Shown one piece after another: positions 43,305 through 52,780 of a stretch of DNA of 54,951 nt. The stretch comes from Silicimonas sp. (GTDB taxonomy: Bacteria; Pseudomonadota; Alphaproteobacteria; Rhodobacterales; Rhodobacteraceae), in assembly GCA_022820365.1 (NCBI GenBank), contig JAJEFO010000015.1, forward strand, positions 1-54,951, written 5' to 3'. Numbering within the stretch: the first letter of the stretch is position 1; every line of letters starts with the position of its first letter. The position numbers and the translations under genes were made by a program. The notes below the pieces were generated by a model. That model was not told the origin of the DNA. It saw only the letters and a list, made by a program, of their open reading frames with translations, and ran no database searches.

Positions 43305-43989
43305 GTCCCGAATTGCGGGCCTGCACGAGCACCACGACAGGAACGCCTTCCGGCACCTGGGCCGTCGCGCGATAGGCAGACTTGCCGTTCCATGATCCTA
43401 GTCTCGTCCAATCTCGGACAATGTTGTGATAGGTGAGCGTCCGCCCGGCGTTTTCTCCGCGGAGGACGTCAACCGTCGCTTCTGGCAGGTATGTCACAAG
43501 ATCTACGACCGCTGGTACGGCTGTAGCCCCGGACGTAGTCGCCTCGATGGATATCTGGTCGCCGACCCGTTTGGCCACGACGTTGACGTGGGCATCCCGC
43601 GCGGCATGCCTCTGCAGCAGCCTGGAGATCTTCATCGGTCGCGAGCCAATGACGTGATCTCGGCCGCCAATCACCATCTGAGGGGTGTAGATCGTGTTCT
43701 TTCCGATTGCGCGCACATATGAGCGTTGACGCCTAGTGTGGCCTGGAATGGCGAAATTGTCCTTCCAGCCCAGGTAGTCCCAGTAATCCACGTGCAGCGC
43801 CAGGGCGATCACGTCGTCGCGTTCGGCCAGTTCACTGAGGATGCGGTCCGCCGGCGGGCAGGAACTGCACCCCTGGGACGTAAACAGTTCCACAACGACC
43901 GCCTGGCCTGCTGTTGCAAATCCGGAGGCCGCCATCCAAAGCGCGGCGGCGATCGGCATCAATCGAGTCATTACCTCAGATCCCGTCAT
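43276..43989 (-). CDS. DUF1223 thioredoxin-like secreted protein
   Basis: This 237-residue DUF1223 protein is probably periplasmic. It has a signal peptide (LMPIAAALWMAASGFATAG), then VVVELFTSQGCSSCPPAD, which carries the CxxC motif in a thioredoxin-like context, then HVDYWDYLGWKD and TPQMVIGG. The frame is open to 44241, but the ATG at 43989 follows GAGGTCGAGG. It is divergent from acnA and 3'-overlapping with lpxL. The biochemical role of the family is not established; a redox function is inferred from CxxC. Confidence 0.88.
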   Translation of the reverse strand: MTGSEVMTRLMPIAAALWMAASGFATAGQAVVVELFTSQGCSSCPPADRILSELAERDDVIALALHVDYWDYLGWKDNFAIPGHTRRQRSYVRAIGKNTIYTPQMVIGGRDHVIGSRPMKISRLLQRHAARDAHVNVVAKRVGDQISIEATTSGATAVPAVVDLVTYLPEATVDVLRGENAGRTLTYHNIVRDWTRLGSWNGKSAYRATAQVPEGVPVVVLVQARNSGPILGAHRLR

Positions 43990-44213
43990 GGTCCTCGACC
44001 TCAGTACCGAATCCGCGCCTCGGTCACCAATCAAGGTTTTGCGAGGCTGCGTTACAATGTCCCACCGCCGACGAGACTCAGCGTGTTTTGCTGGCATTTG
44101 GATGGAATGTATGCGGTCTCGCGCGAAATTTGCGCCCCGCACCTTGCGTCGCTCCGCAATGGGAGAGTATCCCCATCCCGAAATTCTGCCCAGTTCATGA
44201 CGGAGGCGAAAGG

Positions 44214-46904
44214 ATGCCCATTTCCGTAGGCCACGACTCATCGGGAACCAGGAAGTCCCTCACGGCAGGCGGTGCCAGCGTGGATTACTATTCGATCCCT
44301 GCAGCTGAGGCGGCCGGCCTGGGAAGTTTCGACCGGCTTCCGGCCTCTCTGAAGGTGGTTCTGGAAAACGTGTTGCGCTTCGAGGACGGCAAGACCGTGA
44401 CGCTCGACGACATTCGCGCGTTTTCGGATTGGGCGGAGAGGGGCGGGAGGAATCCCCGGGAGATCGCCTACCGACCGGCCCGCGTGCTCATGCAGGACTT
44501 CACTGGCGTGCCCGCCGTGGTTGACCTTGCCGCCATGCGGGACGGGATCGTGGCGCTCGGGGGCAAGGCCGAGAAGATAAACCCGTTGAACCCGGTCGAC
44601 CTTGTCATCGACCACTCGGTCATGATCGACGAATTCGGCAACCCGCGCGCATTTCAGCTGAACGTCGATCGCGAGTACGAGCGGAACATGGAGCGCTACA
44701 CGTTTCTCAAGTGGGGACAGAGCGCATTCGACAACTTCCGGGTCGTTCCGCCAGGTACCGGAATCTGCCACCAGGTGAACCTCGAATATCTGGCCCAGGC
44801 GATCTGGACGGACAAGGATCAGAACGGGGCCGAAGTGGCGTTTCCCGATACGCTCGTCGGAACGGACAGCCACACGACCATGGTAAATGGGCTGGCGGTT
44901 CTGGGCTGGGGCGTCGGCGGCATCGAGGCGGAGGCCGCGATGCTGGGGCAGCCGGTCTCCATGCTGATCCCGGAAGTCGTCGGATTCGAACTGACCGGAT
45001 CCATGGTAGAAGGCACGACCGGCACGGACCTCGTCCTGAAGGTTGTCGAAATGCTCCGCGAGAAGGGCGTCGTGGGCAAGTTCGTCGAGTTCTTCGGCGA
45101 GGGGCTGGACTGGCTGCCGCTCGCCGACAGGGCCACGATTGCAAACATGGCTCCCGAATATGGCGCGACCTGCGGATTCTTCCCGGTCGACGGCGAAACG
45201 CTGCGTTACCTTCGCCAGACCGGTCGCTCGGAAGAGCGAATTGCGCTGGTCGAGGCCTATGCCAAGGAGAACGGCATGTGGCGTCGAACCGACAACGCGA
45301 CCGTTTATTCGGACAAGCTTAGCCTTGACATGAGCACGATCGTGCCGGCCATTTCCGGTCCGAGGCGACCGCAGGACTTCGTGGCGCTCACCGACGCAAA
45401 GGCCGCGTTTGCGCGTGAAATGAAGGAGACGTTCAAGCGTCCCGCCGGCAAGAAGGTCGCTGTGGAAGGCGAAGACTACACGATGGAATCTGGCAAGGTC
45501 GTGATCGCATCGATCACGTCCTGCACCAATACGTCGAATCCTTACGTCATGATCGGCGCGGGCCTGGTCGCCCGCAAGGCGCGGGCGCTGGGGCTGAACC
45601 GCAAGCCATGGGTCAAGACTTCGCTTGCGCCTGGCAGCCAGGTCGTGAGCGCCTATCTTGACGCGGCTGGACTGCAGGAAGACCTGGACGCCGTGGGGTT
45701 CAACCTCGTCGGGTACGGCTGCACAACCTGCATCGGGAATTCCGGGCCGCTTCAGCCTGAAATCTCCAAGGCGATCTCGGACGGCGACCTCGTGGCCACA
45801 GCCGTTCTTTCGGGAAACCGGAACTTCGAAGGCCGGATCAGCCCGGACGTTCGCGCAAACTACCTGGCCTCACCGCCTCTGGTCGTGGCCTATGCACTGG
45901 CGGGAACGCTTGACATCGATCTTACCAGCGAACCCATCGGGCAAGACGGGGACGGCAAGGACGTGTTCCTCAAGGATGTTTGGCCGACGCAAGGGGAGAT
46001 CGCGGAGCTTGTGCAGAAGACCGTGACGCGGGACGCATTCCAGTCAAGATATGCAGATGTCTTCATGGGCGACGAGAAGTGGCGTGGCGTGGAGACGACC
46101 GACAGCCTCACCTATGATTGGCCCGCAACATCGACATATGTGCAGAATCCTCCGTATTTCCGGGACATGTCGCCGGAGCCTGGAACCATCTCCAACGTCG
46201 AGGGCGCGCGCGTTCTGGCACTGCTCGGCGACATGGTGACAACTGACCACATTTCTCCAGCGGGCTCGTTCAGGGACACGACTCCAGCGGGCATGTACCT
46301 TACCGATCGGCAAGTGGCTCCGCGCGAGTTCAATTCATACGGGTCGAGACGCGGGAACCACGAGATCATGATGCGGGGCACGTTTGCCAATATTCGCATC
46401 AGGAACGAATTGCTGGATGGCGTCGAAGGCGGTTACACGAAGGGTCCTGACGGCACTCAGATGTCGATCTACGATGCGGCGATGGCATACCAGGAGCAGG
46501 GCACGCCCTTGGTCGTGATTGCGGGTGCCCAGTACGGTGCCGGCTCCTCGAGAGATTGGGCCGCAAAGGGCACCGCGCTCCTGGGCGTGAAGGCCGTCAT
46601 CGCGGAAAGCTACGAGCGCATCCACCGCTCCAATCTCGTCGGAATGGGTGTCATTCCGTTCGAGTTCACCGATGGAGACACGCGTCAGTCGCTCGGGTTG
46701 AGCGGTGACGAGACGGTCACGATCACGGGACTGGAAGGCGATCTGCAGCCGCTTTCCGAAGTGCCGTGCCGGATTGAATTCGCGGACGGCAGTTCGAAGG
46801 AAATCACGCTCAAGTGCCGGATCGATACGGGAATCGAGAGGGAATACGTCGAGCATGGCGGCGTCCTGCACTATGTGCTTCGCGACCTTGCCAAGGCAGC
46901 ATGA
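44214..46904 (+). CDS. acnA: Aconitate hydratase A
   Basis: This TCA-cycle enzyme isomerises citrate to isocitrate with a [4Fe-4S] cluster. The 896-residue product has cluster Cys437 (SCTNTSNP), Cys503 and Cys506 (GCTTCIGN), plus DSHTTMVNGLAVLGWGVGG, and the swivel domain with GAQYGAGSSRDWAAKG and AESYERIHRSNLVGMGVIP. GGAGGCGAAAGG precedes the ATG. A 300-base open extension upstream overlaps the DUF1223 gene and is not coding. In some bacteria the apo-form binds RNA; nothing here shows that. Confidence 0.98.
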   Translation: MPISVGHDSSGTRKSLTAGGASVDYYSIPAAEAAGLGSFDRLPASLKVVLENVLRFEDGKTVTLDDIRAFSDWAERGGRNPREIAYRPARVLMQDFTGVPAVVDLAAMRDGIVALGGKAEKINPLNPVDLVIDHSVMIDEFGNPRAFQLNVDREYERNMERYTFLKWGQSAFDNFRVVPPGTGICHQVNLEYLAQAIWTDKDQNGAEVAFPDTLVGTDSHTTMVNGLAVLGWGVGGIEAEAAMLGQPVSMLIPEVVGFELTGSMVEGTTGTDLVLKVVEMLREKGVVGKFVEFFGEGLDWLPLADRATIANMAPEYGATCGFFPVDGETLRYLRQTGRSEERIALVEAYAKENGMWRRTDNATVYSDKLSLDMSTIVPAISGPRRPQDFVALTDAKAAFAREMKETFKRPAGKKVAVEGEDYTMESGKVVIASITSCTNTSNPYVMIGAGLVARKARALGLNRKPWVKTSLAPGSQVVSAYLDAAGLQEDLDAVGFNLVGYGCTTCIGNSGPLQPEISKAISDGDLVATAVLSGNRNFEGRISPDVRANYLASPPLVVAYALAGTLDIDLTSEPIGQDGDGKDVFLKDVWPTQGEIAELVQKTVTRDAFQSRYADVFMGDEKWRGVETTDSLTYDWPATSTYVQNPPYFRDMSPEPGTISNVEGARVLALLGDMVTTDHISPAGSFRDTTPAGMYLTDRQVAPREFNSYGSRRGNHEIMMRGTFANIRIRNELLDGVEGGYTKGPDGTQMSIYDAAMAYQEQGTPLVVIAGAQYGAGSSRDWAAKGTALLGVKAVIAESYERIHRSNLVGMGVIPFEFTDGDTRQSLGLSGDETVTITGLEGDLQPLSEVPCRIEFADGSSKEITLKCRIDTGIEREYVEHGGVLHYVLRDLAKAA

Positions 46905-47007
46905 CGATTTCGCGTCTTTGGCTCTCCTGCCGATAGGTTGATCAGCACGGGCGGTCGATCGCGGCTGTGCCGAAACTCGCTTACCGGGACTTGCGAGTGC
47001 TGCACGT

Positions 47008-47547
47008 TCAACGTGTCAGTGCCGTCTCGATCGCAGGGCGGATCCTGCGTTCCAGAATCTGATCCGTCACGGGACCGGCGAATCGTGAGACGACCTTGCC
47101 CTTGCCATCGACGACGAATGTCTCGGGAACTCCGTATACGCCCCATTCGATGGCCGTTCGTCCCCTTGGGTCTGCACCGACGGCCTTGAATGGATCACCG
47201 AGTTCGTCAAGGAACCGCTGGGCTTTCTGCGGGTCGTCCTTGTAATTGACGCCAAGGATCGCGAAGCCGTCGCGTTTCAGGCGCATCAGCTGTGGATGTT
47301 CAACGCGGCAGGGCGCGCACCAGCTGGCCCAGAAGTTCACCAGCGTGACGCTTCCGTTCGTCAATTCATCCAGATCAATCGCAGCCATTTGCCCGAGCGG
47401 AACGACGTCCAGAACAGGAGCGCTGCGCCCGAGGAGAGTCGAGGGCAGGGCGTCCGGGTCCTCACGGTAGATGCCGCCGAGAAACAGGCCGGCAAGCCCT
47501 GCAAAGACCACGAGCGGCAACAGGACAAGCGGCGATATCCTAGGCAT
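47008..47547 (-). CDS. ccmG: Cytochrome c biogenesis thiol:disulfide oxidoreductase (DsbE/CcmG)
   Basis: This is a membrane-tethered periplasmic thioredoxin-like protein that keeps apocytochrome c haem-binding cysteines reduced. The 179-residue product has an N-terminal anchor (ISPLVLLPLVVFAGLAGLFLGG), the active site NFWASWCAPCRVEHP and the cis-Pro loop GVYGVPETFVVD. Its ATG overlaps the ccmD stop by 8 bases. It is the last gene of the ccmC-ccmD-ccmG unit. Confidence 0.94.
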   Translation of the reverse strand: MPRISPLVLLPLVVFAGLAGLFLGGIYREDPDALPSTLLGRSAPVLDVVPLGQMAAIDLDELTNGSVTLVNFWASWCAPCRVEHPQLMRLKRDGFAILGVNYKDDPQKAQRFLDELGDPFKAVGADPRGRTAIEWGVYGVPETFVVDGKGKVVSRFAGPVTDQILERRIRPAIETALTR

Positions 47548-47695
47548 CGGGACTTCGGCGCTCGGTTTCGTCAAGGAGGCGCTTGGCGCGCACGGCTTGC
47601 ATCACGCTCAGTCCGATGATGACGACCAGGATCACGAACGATCCTGCATAGGCCAGAGCGACCTCGAATGCGTATGCTCCAAGATCGGGCATCAT
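47540..47695 (-). CDS. ccmD: Haem exporter accessory protein CcmD
   Basis: This 51-residue single-pass membrane protein links CcmC and CcmE during release of holo-CcmE. It reads MMPDLGAYAFEVALAYAGS, then a hydrophobic helix, then the typical basic cytoplasmic tail RAKRLLDETERRSP. The start overlaps the ccmC stop (ATGA) and GAGGGAG lies 8 bases upstream. It was assigned from its sequence and its position between ccmC and ccmG. Confidence 0.92.
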   Translation of the reverse strand: MMPDLGAYAFEVALAYAGSFVILVVIIGLSVMQAVRAKRLLDETERRSPDA

Positions 47696-48420
47696 GGCAC
47701 GCGCTCCCTCAGTTCAAGCGCGCGCACCCGGCGCAGGCGGATTTCGCAGCGGGTGCGCAAGAGGACGAGCGCGATGAACAGAATGACGAATCCCGCGATC
47801 GACACCACGAGCGGGAGCCAGAACTCGTTCGACATGTTCTCGTCCCTGTCCAGCGAGAGACTCGCGGCCTGGTGCAGTCCCTGGCTCCAGAAATTGACGG
47901 CGTAGCGCGAGAGGAGAGCGAAGACCGACCCAACGACACAGAGCATGCTGGTCAGGTCGGCGGCGGTGTCCGGGTTTTCGACCGAGGACCAAAGCGCCAT
48001 GTAGCCCAGGTAGAAGAGGAACAGGATCAGGAACGAAGTCAGTCTCGGGTCCCATTCCCACCAGCTTCCCCACATGGGCTGACCCCAGACCGCGCCGGTG
48101 AAGAGCGCCATCAGGGTCATCGCCACACCCACCGGAGCGGCGGCCTTGGCTGCCAGCGCCGAAACGTGGTGCCTTCTGATCAGCCAAATGAGCGATGCGA
48201 CCAGCATCATGATCCAGGTGTTGATCGCCATCATGGCGGAAGGGACATGCAGGTAGATGATCCTGACGGTCGAACCCTGCCGGAAGTCGTCCGGTGCGAA
48301 GAAGAACCCCCAGGTCAGGCCGGTACCGAGGCACAGCGCGGCAAGCAGGAACAGCGGTCCAACCAGCCGGTCGGTCGTCGCCATGAACTTCCTCGGATTG
48401 GCGTATTCCCAGAGTGACAT
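47692..48420 (-). CDS. ccmC: Haem exporter / haem-handling protein CcmC
   Basis: This inner-membrane protein attaches haem to CcmE in cytochrome c maturation. The 242-residue product has six predicted membrane helices and the tryptophan-rich haem motif WGSWWEWDPRLTS, flanked by conserved His in YLHVPSA and LHQ. It is the first gene of a compact ccmC-ccmD-ccmG operon with overlapping starts and stops. The ABC subunit genes ccmA and ccmB, usually upstream, are not there; the next gene is a divergent M20 hydrolase. Confidence 0.96.
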   Translation of the reverse strand: MSLWEYANPRKFMATTDRLVGPLFLLAALCLGTGLTWGFFFAPDDFRQGSTVRIIYLHVPSAMMAINTWIMMLVASLIWLIRRHHVSALAAKAAAPVGVAMTLMALFTGAVWGQPMWGSWWEWDPRLTSFLILFLFYLGYMALWSSVENPDTAADLTSMLCVVGSVFALLSRYAVNFWSQGLHQAASLSLDRDENMSNEFWLPLVVSIAGFVILFIALVLLRTRCEIRLRRVRALELRERVP

Positions 48421-48565
48421 GCGCGATACCTAGCCTTGGTGCGGGTTGCCCTCAAGTGACGCATGCGGTCGCGATGCAGGGCCGATTGACGCGCTCGTGA
48501 GAGCGAGGGGCTTGCGTTTCCGAATAAAGTCCGAAAGTTGCAAGGAAGAATTGAAGAGGTGGAAG

Positions 48566-49741
48566 ATGCCCACTCGCAACAGGTTTGCTGAACTGCATGA
48601 CGAAATCACCGCGTGGCGGCGCGATTTTCACACGCATCCGGAACTGCTCTTTGAGGTGCATCGCACCGCCGGAATCGTGGAATACAAGCTCAAGGAATTC
48701 GGATGCGACGAGGTGGTGACCGGCATCGGGCGCACGGGAGTTGTCGGGTTGATCCACGGCAAGACCCGGACTTCGGGGAAGACGGTGGGCCTGCGCGCCG
48801 ACATGGATGCCTTGCCGATCCATGAGGAAACCGGGCTCGACTATGCGTCGAAGACGCCGGGCAAGATGCATGCCTGCGGACATGATGGGCACACCGCGAT
48901 GCTCCTTGGCGCTGCGAAATACCTTGCGGAAACGCGGAATTTCGATGGAACCGTCGCGGTCATTTTCCAGCCCGCCGAAGAAGGCGGCGGGGGCGGACGC
49001 GAAATGGTCGATGACGGCATGATCGAGCGGTTCGGCATCGACGAGGTCTACGGAATGCATAACTGGCCTGAGGCAGATGTCGGAACGTTCGCGATCCGGG
49101 CCGGCAAGTTCTTCGCTGCAGCCGATCATTTCGATGTCACGATCGCAGCAGGCGGAGCGCATGCAGCGAAACCTCACGAAGGCATAGACGTGACCGTCGT
49201 CGCATGCCAGATCGTCCTGGCGCTGCAAACGATCGCAAGCAGGAACCTTGATCCCGTCAAGCAGCTGGTGATCTCGGTGACCTCCTTCGAAACGTCTTCT
49301 ACGGCCTACAACGTCATTCCCGAGCGCGTCTCGCTCAAGGGCACTGTCCGGTCTTTGGAATCAGAGGTTCAGGACATGGCGGAGAGGCGCATTCGGGAGA
49401 CCGTCATGCAGACTGCGGCGGCCTTCGGCGCCAAGGCTGATGTCGGATACCACCGGAACTACCCCGCGATGGCGAACAGCGAGACCGAGACCGGCCACGC
49501 CATCGAGGCCGCGAAGCGCGTGGCGGGCGATTGCGGGCATGCCGACCTGACCATGGGCGGCGAGGACTTTGCGTTCATGCTGAATGCCTGTCCCGGTGCC
49601 TACATCCTTCTCGGAAATGGCGATACGGCTCACGTCCACCAGCCGACATATGACTTCAACGACGCAGTAATTCCTCACGGGTGCTCGTGGTGGGTCGAAA
49701 TCGCAGAGGGCCGATTGCGAGCTGGAGACGATCACCTCTAG
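48566..49741 (+). CDS. M20-family amidohydrolase (hippurate hydrolase-like)
   Basis: This zinc-dependent amide hydrolase has 391 residues. Visible motifs are RRDFHTHPEL, GLRADMDALPI, MHACGHDGHTAMLLGA (metal His/Asp), the catalytic Glu in FQPAEEGGGG, and the C-terminal MGGEDFAFMLN. Family members deacylate N-acyl amino acids or auxin-like conjugates. The ATG follows GAGGTGGAAG; the frame is open another 120 bases upstream without family similarity. The natural substrate is unknown. Confidence 0.93.
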   Translation: MPTRNRFAELHDEITAWRRDFHTHPELLFEVHRTAGIVEYKLKEFGCDEVVTGIGRTGVVGLIHGKTRTSGKTVGLRADMDALPIHEETGLDYASKTPGKMHACGHDGHTAMLLGAAKYLAETRNFDGTVAVIFQPAEEGGGGGREMVDDGMIERFGIDEVYGMHNWPEADVGTFAIRAGKFFAAADHFDVTIAAGGAHAAKPHEGIDVTVVACQIVLALQTIASRNLDPVKQLVISVTSFETSSTAYNVIPERVSLKGTVRSLESEVQDMAERRIRETVMQTAAAFGAKADVGYHRNYPAMANSETETGHAIEAAKRVAGDCGHADLTMGGEDFAFMLNACPGAYILLGNGDTAHVHQPTYDFNDAVIPHGCSWWVEIAEGRLRAGDDHL

Positions 49742-49827
49742 CGCAACCGGGACGTTAGAACTGTCGGTCGATCTTGCTGCCTCCAGACATTGTGTGATCA
49801 ATTGGACGAAGAAAGGAGGATTGGGCG

Positions 49828-50640
49828 ATGCCTGAAATCGAACCCAGGGACATGTCGCTTAAATCGCTTGAGGGCATTCACCTGTGGCATGCGCCGATGT
49901 CGAGCTGCTCCCAGCGTGTGCGGATCGTTTTGGCCGAGACGGGCAAGCCCTTCGTCAGCCACGTGATCGACCTGGAGAGGAACGAGCACGCGACGATGGA
50001 GTATCAGGCGATCCATCCGAAAGGGCTGGTTCCCGCACTCGTGGAAGACGGCCATCTCTTCATAGAGTCCGTTCACATAATCCAGCAAGTTGCCGGGAAT
50101 GACAGCGCCTTGGCGAAAGCGGCGTCACCGGAACTCCTGCAAAAGGCGGATGAGGCACAGCTGGACCTCAAGCTGCTGAGCTTTGAGTTCCTGTTTCGCT
50201 CCAGGCCGCCTACAAGACCCGAAGATGCCGAGGCGTTTCAACATACCCATCAAAACGACTGGCTGAAGCAGTTCAGAATTGATTTTGCCAAGGGTTTCGA
50301 TCCCGAACGCATCGATGCCGCGGTTCGTCGGACTGATGAGGCGTTTCGGCACCTCGACGATCTCTTGTCGGATGGTCGGAAATATCTGGGTGGCAACGAG
50401 TTTTCACTCTCCGACGTGGCCTGGATGCCGAACTTCCATCGGTTCAATCTCATGGGATGGCCGTTTGGGAGGACACCAAATCTGAAAGCCTGGTTTGGAA
50501 GGGTTTCCGCACGCCCCAGCTACCAGGAGGCACTATTGAATTGGCAGCCCGAGGTCGTGCCAGGGGCCTTCGCGGAATACACGCAGAAGCGGCGTGCCGA
50601 GGGAACTGACGTCCGGGCGTTTGGTGGCTTGTCCGGGTAA
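49828..50640 (+). CDS. Glutathione S-transferase family protein
   Basis: This 270-residue protein has an N-terminal thioredoxin-like GST domain (HLWHAPMSSCSQRVRIVLAE, with Ser/Cys near the glutathione thiol; HPKGLVPALVEDG with the cis-Pro; ESVHI) and a helical C-terminal domain (YLGGNEFSLSDVAWMPNFHRF). AAAGGAGG precedes the ATG at good spacing. It follows the M20 hydrolase by 86 bases. The substrate is unknown; it might act in detoxification or in glutathione-dependent cleavage. Confidence 0.92.
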   Translation: MPEIEPRDMSLKSLEGIHLWHAPMSSCSQRVRIVLAETGKPFVSHVIDLERNEHATMEYQAIHPKGLVPALVEDGHLFIESVHIIQQVAGNDSALAKAASPELLQKADEAQLDLKLLSFEFLFRSRPPTRPEDAEAFQHTHQNDWLKQFRIDFAKGFDPERIDAAVRRTDEAFRHLDDLLSDGRKYLGGNEFSLSDVAWMPNFHRFNLMGWPFGRTPNLKAWFGRVSARPSYQEALLNWQPEVVPGAFAEYTQKRRAEGTDVRAFGGLSG

Positions 50641-50961
50641 TCCGTGACTCAATGCATGCCCCGGAAAGCGATCATGCGGCCACGTGTTCCGTCCGAGCCG
50701 ATTGTCCTTGTCCAGGCCATCGACTGGCCGGACCCATTGCTGGTTGCCGAACGGGGCAATCCGATCGTGAGCGGCACTGACGTCCGGGAATCCCGCCGCA
50801 ATCTGCAGAACGAATCGAGAGTCACTGACCGGTGACCTGAAGGACATTCGCGTGGGCTTCGCAAATCTAGGTTGGCATCACGGCAACGTGCCGTTAACGA
50901 GTGCGCTGCAACCTTGCATGCGGCGACGGTCAGTCGCAATCAGAACGTGACGTCACGGGAC

Positions 50962-51903
50962 ATGCCCGAAGAAACCGAGAGACTTGCTGCCGACGAGACG
51001 GGAATCACCCGTGCGGCGGAAATTCTCGCGGGAGGACAGCTCGTCGCATTTCCGACCGAGACCGTCTACGGCTTGGGTGCCGACGCGCGGAACGGACGTG
51101 CCGTTGCCGGAATATTTGAGGCTAAGGGCAGACCTTCGTTCAATCCACTTATCACGCATGTGTCGGATGTGGACCGCGCCAGGGAGATCGCGAGATTCCC
51201 GGAGGCCGCGCTTCCTTTCATCGGCAACGGCTGGCCTGCCGGCCTGACGCTGGCCGTGCCCTTGCGGAAACGGAGCGGCATCTCTTCCCTGGTCACGGCA
51301 GGGCAGTCGACAGTGGCGCTTAGGGTGCCTGTTTCGCCTGTGGCGCAGGATCTGCTCAAGGCATTCGGCGGGCCGATTGCGGCACCATCGGCCAACCCGT
51401 CGGGCAGGATCAGTCCAACCACGGCGGATCATGTCATGGCCGGCCTTGGCGGCCGCATTGCCGCAGTCCTGGATGGAGGAATGGCTTCCGCCGGGCTTGA
51501 GTCCACGATCATCGGGTTTCGAGACAAGCAACCGGTTGTGCTGCGCGAAGGAGTCTTTGTGGTTCCCGATGATCTTCCGCGCATCACCATGCCGGCCGAC
51601 GCTTCAGGCCGCGTCGAGTCTCCGGGTCAGCTTGCCTCGCACTATGCGCCAAGCGGTCTCGTTCGAATGAATGTCCGCGTTGCCGCGCCGGGAGAGTGGC
51701 ATTTGGGATTCGGCGACATAAGGGGAAACGCGTCGCTCTCGCGGGACGGCGATCTAAGAGAAGCGGCGTCCAGACTCTTCGCGCTGTTCCACGAAGCTGA
51801 TGCGGAGGGCGTGGAGAGAATTGCCGTTGCCCCGATCCCCGATCACGACCTTGGGCGGGCGATCAATGACCGCTTGCGCCGCGCCGCCGCGACCCGCCCG
51901 TGA
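50962..51903 (+). CDS. tsaC: L-threonylcarbamoyladenylate synthase (Sua5 type)
   Basis: This enzyme makes threonylcarbamoyl-AMP for the t6A37 modification of ANN-decoding tRNAs. The 313-residue product has the YrdC domain (GGQLVAFPTETVYGLGADARN, KGRPSFNPLI, VALRVPVSP, APSANPSGRISPTTADHV), a linker (ESPGQLASHYAPS) and a C-terminal Sua5 domain, so it is the long Sua5 form rather than short TsaC. The ATG at 50962 gives the family N-terminus; the frame is open 90 bases further upstream. Confidence 0.94.
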   Translation: MPEETERLAADETGITRAAEILAGGQLVAFPTETVYGLGADARNGRAVAGIFEAKGRPSFNPLITHVSDVDRAREIARFPEAALPFIGNGWPAGLTLAVPLRKRSGISSLVTAGQSTVALRVPVSPVAQDLLKAFGGPIAAPSANPSGRISPTTADHVMAGLGGRIAAVLDGGMASAGLESTIIGFRDKQPVVLREGVFVVPDDLPRITMPADASGRVESPGQLASHYAPSGLVRMNVRVAAPGEWHLGFGDIRGNASLSRDGDLREAASRLFALFHEADAEGVERIAVAPIPDHDLGRAINDRLRRAAATRP

Positions 51904-52081
51904 TCTTGACGGTCATCATTGCTGCAGGGCAAGGCAAAGCCAAATGCAGATCGGACAAGACATTGGCATCGTTCACGAACGACGCGGGTTCCGGCGCGGA
52001 ACTGCGGACTTGAGCAACCGTGTTGCGGGCTTGGCGTGATCTGCATCAACATGTGTCCGAAACGCGAATCAAGGCATTGAG

Positions 52082-52780
52082 ATGTTCGACCGAGTCCACA
52101 TTGCGGTCTGCGCGATGGTCATTTTGGCTGCCTGTGCTCCCAACGCGATGCAGCGTCCGGAACTCGAATTCTTCCCCAAGGTCAAGCGCACGGGCTCCCC
52201 TCAGGGCGTTGAGGACCTACGCGCAGTCGTGCGGCGCGTTGAGCCCGTGGCTGAGCAAGTATGCCGTGAATCGCAGGCGGACCTGAACTGCGACTTCCTG
52301 ATCCTTGTGAACGAGCGACCCAACCTGCAGCCGAACGCATACCAGATGTACCTGCGGAACGGACGGCCGGTGATTGTCTTCACGTCGTCGCTGCTCCGCG
52401 CGATGAAGAACCGGGACGAGGTGGCCTTCGCCCTCTCCCACGAAGCGGCCCACCACATTGAGGAGCATATCTTGCAGACCCAGTCATCGGCCATCGCGGG
52501 CACCCTGATCGGAGCGATTTTCGGGGCCGCGACGGGACTTGGCGTGATCGGCATGGATGCAGCCGCCGACATTGGCGGGACAATCGGAGCAAGAAGCTAC
52601 TCCAAGGAGTACGAACTTGAGGCTGATGCTCTTGGCGCAAGAATTGCCGAACGCGCCGGATACGACGCGCTTCGTGGCGTGCTTTTTTTCCAGGATGCCG
52701 CTGATCCGGGTGATCGCTTTCTTGGCACGCACCCGCCCAATGCCGACAGGATACGCATAGTGCGAAAAAGCGTCGGTTGA
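52082..52780 (+). CDS. M48-family metalloprotease lipoprotein
   Basis: This zinc protease has 232 residues. The N-terminal signal ends in lipobox LAAC (Cys18), so the protein is probably a membrane-anchored periplasmic lipoprotein. The active site is LSHEAAHHIEEH (HExxH, His120-Glu121-His124) with the third ligand in ELEADALGARIAERAG. A Gly/Ala-rich segment (TLIGAIFGAATGLGVIG) may associate with the membrane. It resembles BepA/YcaL/LoiP-type proteases that handle outer-membrane proteins. AAGG lies upstream of the ATG. Confidence 0.9.
   Translation: MFDRVHIAVCAMVILAACAPNAMQRPELEFFPKVKRTGSPQGVEDLRAVVRRVEPVAEQVCRESQADLNCDFLILVNERPNLQPNAYQMYLRNGRPVIVFTSSLLRAMKNRDEVAFALSHEAAHHIEEHILQTQSSAIAGTLIGAIFGAATGLGVIGMDAAADIGGTIGARSYSKEYELEADALGARIAERAGYDALRGVLFFQDAADPGDRFLGTHPPNADRIRIVRKSVG

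Noticed and set aside
43914-44213. 100-codon in-frame extension of acnA
   Set aside because: It overlaps the divergent DUF1223 signal-peptide region. The ATG at 44214 has a strong ribosome site and gives the exact AcnA length and cysteine numbering.
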